Assembly (NCBI GenBank): GCA_015680685.1
Contig: MNCI01004141.1
Location: forward strand, 8,372 to 71,289
Length of the DNA: 62,918 nt
Reading direction: 5' to 3'
DNA from: Gnetum montanum
Lineage: Eukaryota; Streptophyta; Gnetopsida; Gnetales; Gnetaceae
Part shown: piece after piece, positions 56,323-62,918 of the stretch
Layout: each line of letters begins with the position of its first letter
Position numbering within the stretch: the stretch's first letter is position 1
Notes under the pieces: generated by a model
Told to the model about the DNA's origin: nothing
The model's database searches: none
Seen by the model: the letters and a program-made list of their open reading frames with translations, nothing else
Program-made: the position numbers and the translations under genes

Positions 56323-57584
56323 TGTACCGTCCGAAATCTTCGGTCTCCGGTTGGAAGGAAAATAGAAATCGGGGGATCATCGGACATGCACAGAAGACCC
56401 TACCTTCACTTGAGGGCAAGTTGGAATAGACAAAGGTAGAGTACCTTGAGTGGTCCACACACAGATTAGGCAAGGATTTCCCCAAATGTACACCGAAGTG
56501 CTATATGCTGGGTTATATGTAAACAGCGTAACAGGCGTAAAGCAGAGCATGAACAACGTAACTAATGCGAACGAAGCATAAACGTAAAATAGTATAAACA
56601 GTATACATGCAATAATTAATGCAAACTGTAACAGATTTTAGGAAGAAAATGTAACAATGGTATTTCAAAATGAGAGTTACAATGCACCGGTCTAACGCAA
56701 TTGTGGCTTTGACATAAGGCGGACGAATAGCCTCGGTGGATGCAGGGATGACTATGGGCTGGTTCAAACCGTAGGCACAGTGTAGAGGCTGTATGCTCAA
56801 TGTACAGGGTTGTCCAGTGTACAAGGTTCTCTGCTCTGGTTCTCAGCATCTTTGTTTTTCTCTCTGGTTTTTTTTCAAATTGCCAAAAATGTCCTAGCAC
56901 TACTGAAAAATTGGGGTTTTTATACAAGTTTCGACATTAGACTTGGGTTGGGCAACACGTGGCATGTTGACTAGGTGCAAAAGAATAAAATTTACAAGTG
57001 TACATGTTACATTTGCTGGTCGTATACGCTATATCAGGCAGGCGTATACGTTGAGCGCATACACTGGTGTATGCTGGGTGTATACGCTGGGCGCATATGC
57101 TGATGAATGCTAGGCATATACGCTGATGGATTCTGGGCGTATACACTGATGGATGCTCTGTTTATGTGAATTGCTGCCTTATACCAAATCTTGCTCTGCA
57201 GTGTTGTTTCCATCTTCAGGGATTGCATGCTGGGTGTATGCATTAGTCGTACAGGCTGATCATACTTGTGAGATGTGTACGCTGGGCGTCTACACTGTAA
57301 ATGCAATCTGGGGCGTATACGCTGTGAACATCGGGCATATATGCTGGGTGTATATGCTGAGAATACATACTTAGTGTAAACTAAGTATTTTAAGCTTCGA
57401 AGTTGCCAGGTTTGATAGCAAATGCCGTGGTCGTCTGTGGGTCCCAAGGACCTGTTTCTTGTTGAGTTCAACTCTGCTTGAAGTTGTTTGCGGGGTCCTC
57501 AAGCTTCAGCCATGCTGAGGAACATCATGAATTAGCCTGGTTCTTGTTGGAGAAGTACTAAGCTCAAAATTTTGTGGTGTTTCA
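56323..57584 (-). repeat. E5 3' LTR (1262 bp)
   Basis: Minus strand TGAAACACCACAAAATTTTGAG (57584) to ...GACGGTACA (56323). It contains the U5 block shared with E3 (56338-56500) and the CGTATACGC-type array (about 57018-57370). TATA box TATAAAAA on the minus strand at 56917-56924. Confidence 0.85.
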
Positions 57585-57650
57585 TTGGGCCCTCTTTGTT
57601 GATGCTCTGAGGAATCAACCCGAGAAGCATTGACAAAGAAGTGCAAAATA
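57563..57650 (-). promoter_or_regulatory. Hairpin enclosing PPT and 3' LTR start of E5
   Basis: On the minus strand GTGGTATTTTGCA...AAACACCAC, and ctttgtcaatgct pairing with agcatcaacaaag with two positions that would be G-U pairs in RNA. PPT aaagagggcccaa at 57585-57597. Confidence 0.75.
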
Positions 57651-58630
57651 CCACAAGCAACTCGATAAAGACTTTGTCCTTTGCCACTTGACTAGACATC
57701 ATCGTACCATATTTAGTAGTACATGGAATTGCAGGAAATGGAATTTGTATCTGGATAGTGACGTGGAGATTGTGGAGATTGGGAACTGATCAAGGGATTG
57801 TGCTTGGTAATGGGGATGCTCTGGTGTGTACCATGCTGATCCTTGTCAATAGCCATTATTTAGCAGACTCAGAATAAAGGCATGCGATATGCATCCTTTG
57901 GCAGAACAAAACTCTTGGTTAGTGTCCAAGAGGACTTGCTGGCAAGACCAAAGCCATGTGATGATGTGTTCCATTCTTTGGAGGAGCAGGACCCTTGTTT
58001 AGTGTTTAAGGAGGAACCTATAAGCGGAGAGCCAAAGCCATGCAACTGGATGTTTCTTGATTGTTTTAGACATGAGCGTGTGCTCTTAAGGCAACTACCA
58101 TCCCGTCTTGTGTTTTATATGAGAAGGGATGACTTGTTTTTTTAGGAAGAAAATGTTTTGATCTTATACTCATGTTCAAGTGCTATGTTGTGTGTTAAAA
58201 CTGCTTAAAAGTGTTACAGCGCGCGATAGTGTACTCAAAGTTCTGAGTGTACTGGGTGTATCAAAGGTGTGGCTGAGTGGAGTATGTCGATGAATAGATA
58301 GGAAATGTACCAGAAAATGGGGATGTACTAGTGAATGGTTTGATTTAGTCTTACCACGTGTGCTATGAACAATGTCTCACCTTGCTACTTATAACGAAGT
58401 GCATTCTTGTACGAACGTCTCTGAGTGTCATCCTGCAAACACAACTCCAATAAGACAAGAAAACCATGAGTGAATAAGAAAGCTTAGACTTAAAATAGCT
58501 ATTGATGAAACGAAGGCATCAGATGAGAGTTCAGGCACTATATATGAATGGCGGCAATGTTGGTAGGATCGGCAAATGGCGAGCGATGCAGCGATTCTGA
58601 TGAAGTTTGTATGCAACCATAGATTGGAGA
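57651..58630 (-). other. E5 3' non-coding region
   Basis: Contains the same duplicated block as E3 (57882-58145), read on the plus strand as an 87-codon open frame (MRYASFGRTK...) with two internal repeats of a KPC-(D/N)-containing unit. No recognisable domain. The remainder has no gene that I can support. Confidence 0.45.
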
Positions 58631-58649
58631 ACCAGAGATGAAATTTCTA

Positions 58650-59015
58650 GTTTATAGTCTTAGCAAACTATCATGGGTTAGTTTTATGTCATGACCCATT
58701 GGACATTGCCCATTTAGCATCGTGGCGAATGGTACATTGCTAGTTTTCAGTCTTGGCAGACTGTGAAGAGGCAAATCAGTTTATAGTCTTAGCGGACTCT
58801 GGTAAGTGAAAATGTGGTAGTTTACTATCATACCGAAAGGGTGCTGGTTTATTGTCATTGCAGATGCTGTGTGGTATCAGTTTACCATCATGATGCCAGG
58901 ACGAATTGTGGTATCAGTTTTAAGTCATGATTCTAGGACTGCTCTATGGTATCATTTTACCGTCATGATGCTAGGATGAGCTGTGGTATCAGTTTATAGT
59001 CGTGATGCTAGGACT
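58650..59015. repeat. Post-integrase array of E5
   Basis: Inverted copies of the taaactggca-type motif (agtttatagtcttagcgga, gtatcagtttaccatcatgat), about nine units, in the position seen after E1, E2 and E3 integrases. Confidence 0.75.
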
Positions 59016-59036
59016 CGCACATACCTAAGACTGTAC

Positions 59037-61858
59037 TCAAATATAGAACAATTTCAGGAACAAGTGATTAGTAGGATTTGCAAGCTCATGCCCTTCCATA
59101 TCAAATAACTTGAATGCTCCATTGTCGTATGCTTTGGTAACCAAGTAGGGCCCTTCCCTGTTGGCTGAGAATTTGTCCGAGTATTCCCGAATAGCTTTAA
59201 GTACAAGGTCAAGTTCTTTGATGGGACACTTATGAATGTCGTGCTGATGGCGTTCTCATTGTTATTTTTGGTACCACTCAATCTGATCCAGTGCACGTAT
59301 GCGTTCCTCCTCCACCAAGTCTAGGTCAATGATGTGTAGGTCATTGTTTTGCCCTTCGTCGAAGAGTCCAGAGAGTGTGATCCTTAAAGATGGTACCTGT
59401 AATTCCAAGGGTAAAACAACTTCTGAACCATAAAAAAGACTATATGGTGTTTTACCTGTTGAAGTCCGATGTGTAATACGATATGCCCACAATGCGTACA
59501 CCAATTGTTCATGCCACCTTCGCTTTCTTTTGGTAAGCATCTTTTTAAGTATTGTAATAATGGTTTTGTTTGTTACCTCTGCTTGCCCATTACTCTGAGG
59601 GTAATAAGCGGATGAAAATGAATTTTTCATCCCCAGACTTTCACAAAAAGTTTTGGTCTTGGCACTACTAAATAGCGGCCCGTTGTCAGTGATGATGGTC
59701 ATGGTGATGCCAAAACAGGTCACAATGTTTTCGAGAATGAATTTGCACATGTGTTTAGATGTAGTCTTTTGAAGGGGCACAGCTTCTACCTACTTCGTGA
59801 AATATTCTATTGCGGTTATGATGAAACTATTCCCTATAGAAGATGAGGGCGTTATTGATTTGATAAGGTCCAACCCCCACTTTTGGAAGGGCCACGTGAT
59901 TTGTTTTGTATGCAACTCATTTGGTGGGACATGGATTAGATTACTATGTTTTTGACAGGTACTACATGTTTTAGCCTTGGAGAGACAGTCATACTCCATG
60001 TGTGGCCAATAATTGCCTAAGCATCTAATCTTTGTTGCCATTGCTTTTGGTGCTATGTGTCCTCCGCATAGTCTGTTGTGTACTGGCTCAATGATGGTTT
60101 GGGCATCAGTACTACCAATGCATGTTAGCAANGGCTCAATGATGGTTTGGACATTAGTACTACCAATGCATGTTAGCAATATGCCTTCATAGGATCGTCG
60201 ACACAATGTGTCCCCTACCAGTGCATATTGCTTAGAACATTTTCATACCACATCTTTTTGTGCATTCGTTAGGTGCTGTGGTGTTTCACTCCATAGAAGG
60301 TACTCTTTTATGTCATCATACCATTCTATTGCGTGTGTTGTACTAATGGATGCAATTGTCAACGTATCAGGAGTATCAGTCATTGGTTTGGCACAACTGA
60401 TTATGGAGCTTGGTAATGTATGGAACATGTCAGGCGATATGTTTAATGCTAAGGTAGCCAGTGCGTTTGCGATGGTATTATCATTTCTAGAGGCATGTTG
60501 CACATCAATGTTTTTGAATCGCTTCATTAAGTGTTTTGCCAAGTCATAGTATGGTTGTAAATGTTGCGCTTTGCATGTATAAATATCCGTGACTTGGTTT
60601 AAGACCAGTTTTGAGTCTCCTCTGACCACATGTCATGTGATGTCTGAAGCCAGTGCTACCGCAAGACCTCTAAGGAGACCTTTGTACTTTGCTATGTTGT
60701 TGGTACAGTGAAAGTTGAAATGATAAGCAAAGGATCTGATCTCCTCGGAGGTATAGGTGATGACAGAGGTAGCACTTCCCCCTCGAGAGGTGAATGCTCC
60801 ATCAAAGTTTAGAATGACGTCGTAGTCATTGGGTACTATGTCTATTGTGCTTACATTTTCATCTGGGAATTCTGGCTTTATCATTGCTTGATCGTGTGTT
60901 GGTGATGTGGTCATTTAATTTGCTATGGCTTGACCCTTAAATGATGATTGCTCTATGTAATGTAAGTCAAACTTAGCTATCATGGCTTTCCAATGGGCTA
61001 TTCGACTTGTCTCGTAAATATTTCCAGTGATGGCTCTGAGCACATTATCCTTGCAAATTATGTTAACCTGATTACGGAAGAGGTAATGTCACCATTTCTT
61101 TAGAGAAAAGACCAGGGCTAAACATAACCTCTCCACCTCATTATACCTTTTTTTGTGGGTAACTAATGCATGGCTTAAGTAATAGGTAGGGACTTCGATT
61201 CTATCATTTTGTTTCTGGCAAAGCATAAACACGATTGACGAATCCAAAGTGGCGAGGTAGATGTAAAATGGTTTATCATTTTGAGGTGGATAAACCGTGG
61301 GTAGTCAGGCAAGTGCCATTTTAATATTATCAAATTCTTCCTGGCATTGTGGAGTCCATTTAAAATGGACATTCTTGCGTAGCAAGTGGTTCATAGGTTT
61401 CAACTTATCCGTTAGTTTTTCTATGAAACACGTGTTAAACTGTAATCTACCTTGTAGACCTTGAAGTTTGGTAAGGTTGTTAGGTGGTTTTAAGTTTGTT
61501 ATTGCCTTAAATCTATCCAAGTCTACTCGTATCCCTACTTCCGATGTTATGAATCCAAGAATTTTGCCTGTTTTGATGCCGAAGACGCATTTATTTGGGT
61601 TAAGTCTCAATTCATATTTTAAACAACGTTTTAGTACTAAGTCAAGATCTTGCACATGTTGTTTCGATGTCTTTGATTTAACCACAATGTCGTCCATGTA
61701 GTCATTGAGCGAGTGTAACATGTAATCGCTAAAAATGAATGTCATTGCCTGTTGATATGTGGCCCCAATGTTCTTGAGGCCGAAGGGCATCATTATATTA
61801 CAAAAGGTTTCCCATGGTATCATAAAGGTAGTCTGGAGCTGATGCTCCAGGTTAATAC
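59037..61858 (-). pseudogene. pol: E5 pol: truncated RT, RNase H, second RNase H, integrase
   Basis: RT starts abruptly within the block before EHQL (about 61858), then MMPFGLKNIGATYQQAM, catalytic YMDDIVVKS (about 61700-61674) and LQGLQGRLQFNTCFIEKLTDKL, including the part deleted in E3. RNase H is about 61300-60930. The second RNase H (about 60850-60560) has NFDGAF, NNIAKYKGLLRGLA and GDSKLVLNQV, a complete GDS where E3 has GNS. Integrase is about 60206-59037: HNRLCGGHIAPKA, CSTCQKH, WGLDLIKSI, TDNGPLFSS, GQAEVTNK, and LKLFYI then the stop at 59037-59039. Few stops compared with the other copies. Confidence 0.85.
60083..60180. repeat. 48-bp direct duplication around a single N
   Basis: The stretch ggctcaatgatggtttgg...catgttagcaa occurs twice, separated by one N at 60132, with two or three differences. 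It shifts the integrase N-terminal region. This looks like an imperfect contig or haplotype join, not biology. Confidence 0.7.
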
Positions 61859-62918
61859 TGTTGGCACATTTAGCCATTTCATGGAACAACAAAGGTGATA
61901 AAATATGAATAAGCCATAGAAGATATTCAAAGAAAAAATATATATGATGGTTGAGCCTTATTGATATTTTATACTAGAAGTTTCATGTAGAAAATTAGGA
62001 AATGAAGGTATAATATTTTCATTTTCAAGAGTTAATATCAAGGAAAGAAAAATTCATCATGCTCCTTTGCAAAGGGAAGGATGAAAAGAGTTGAAAAGCT
62101 AAAAGAGCCAATCCTGTTTATGGATGCATTAATGAGAAATATCAAAGTCACTATTGTAAGGTTTGGATAATGTTTTTACTGTAAAAAAAACAAACACAGT
62201 TCCAGCCACTGTACGCGTTGGGAGGAAATAGATGAAATTGCTATAAAGAAATTAGAATAGTCCAAGAGAATGTCATTTTTTTACAGGGATCACGTTGGTA
62301 CCAAGGTAGGGGAATGCAAGGTTCTCTTTGCCCTGTAATGGCTTTCATTTCGCGCAGAATCAATTATTCCTTTTGGCCCTAAATCAGTGACGTCTTTGCT
62401 GGTCGCGTAGTGCCAAAAACAAACAAAAAATAATTTTTGCAGGGACGCGGATTCAAGGTGGAAGAAGAACTCACTTAGGCATTGCCACTTCCAAGGCAGA
62501 AACCGTTTTAATTTCAAAGTTCTTATGCAATTGATCTGCCCGCCTCCGATGATGCCAATGTATCCTACAACGCGTGCACCGCGTGAAGATTTTTTTGGCC
62601 ATTGCAGGGCTGTTCCAAACCTACCTTACCTAATGCCGAATTCTCTAATGCTCAAATCTCTGTTACATTTGCCCTTAACCCTGAAATCTACGGCAGGAAT
62701 TAAAAAACGATATGCAAAAACACAAAAATGCTATAAAAAAAGGCTTCAAAGGAAGAAAAAAAGGAGAAGGGGAGGAAGAATCTCATTTGGAATCTCAATT
62801 TTTTTTAGGACTTTTGGGAGGTCTCATACATCACACTTTTGAGAAGACATTGGGATCACACTTGGGCTCTCACTCAGAGACATACTTGAGGTCTTGAGAA
62901 GAGCTTTGTAAAGAAATT
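61859..62918. other. Unidentified A/T-rich flank, possible LTR starting TGTTGGCAC
   Basis: E5 RT similarity ends at about 61858 and the next bases are TGTTGGCACATTT, a common LTR-start form. The following 1.06 kb is A/T-rich and has no coding similarity that I recognise. It could be the LTR of another inserted element, or the breakpoint of a deletion. Confidence 0.3.

Larger units (their letters stand above)
56323..61858 (-). mobile_element. E5: minus-strand retrotransposon, 3' half (RT to 3' LTR)
   Basis: On the minus strand: RT (from about 61858), RNase H, second RNase H, integrase (to 59037), array, 3' region, PPT hairpin, 3' LTR (57584 to 56323). The LTR is of the E3 type (CGTATACGC repeats, GGTACA end). 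The left flank is E4 antisense-gene intron (acact at 56318-56322 is one copy of the expected target duplication). RT is cut abruptly at about 61858. Confidence 0.85.

Noticed and set aside
57882-58145. A host protein-coding gene
   Set aside because: The segment is part of the conserved 3' region of the retrotransposon (inverted copy in E3), not flanking host DNA.
62290-62897. Short frames near the right end
   Set aside because: Low-complexity, A/T-rich, no domain, no conserved counterpart in the window.

Overview
This is nuclear DNA of a land plant with a repeat-rich, probably large genome. I cannot name the species. Every recognisable gene belongs to plant Ty3/gypsy LTR retrotransposons of the Tat/Ogre type: gag with a CX2HX4HX4C finger, a DDGAATN-type protease, reverse transcriptase (RT), RNase H, a second 'archaeal-type' RNase H, and an integrase. 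I see no host single-copy gene, rRNA, tRNA or CRISPR array.

Layout. The window is a nest of elements of one broad family. E4 (+) is the outermost visible host; its gag fragment is at 13906-14208, and it continues at 48696-56322. E1 (+, 2949-13905; 5' end off-window) sits in E4 gag and is itself interrupted on the left by E0 (-, 460-2948), which is interrupted by EA (-, 1-459). E2 (+, 14209-48690) is complete except for a gap, and sits in E4 gag about 300 bp further on. E3 (+, 28104-45482, TSD gcatg on both sides) is complete and sits in E2 integrase. A minus-strand LTR of the E0 type (46024 into the N gap) sits in the E2 3' region. E5 (-, 56323-61858) sits in intron 1 of the antisense gene of E4 and is cut in RT at about 61858. 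The last ~1.06 kb is unidentified.

The unusual part. Between protease and RT, all four elements in which this region is visible (E1, E2, E3, E4) carry a 4-5 kb gene on the opposite strand. It is spliced: phase-compatible GT-AG junctions were followed by eye in E3 and partly in E2 and E4. It has a TATA-like box of its own and encodes about 1,000 residues. The N-terminus is an FCP1/NIF-like (HAD-superfamily) domain that has lost catalytic aspartates. A conserved unrecognised central region, a basic/acidic linker, a coiled coil and a short acidic tail follow. Ogre elements have an intron at the same place between protease and RT, so this gene may lie inside an Ogre-type intron.

Recurrent non-coding structures go with it. 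Arrays of a short 'ccgaaatggccttaaacta' motif lie on both sides of the antisense gene and again after integrase. Subfamily-specific motifs are shared between an element's LTR and intron 1 of its antisense gene (GCGTATACGC in E3, TAGCGTAGC in E1). A hairpin enclosing the polypurine tract and the first bases of the 3' LTR is present in every 3' end seen. All coding regions are decayed, largely by stops that fit C-to-T change at methylated cytosines, so these are fossil copies of what must once have been a working arrangement.
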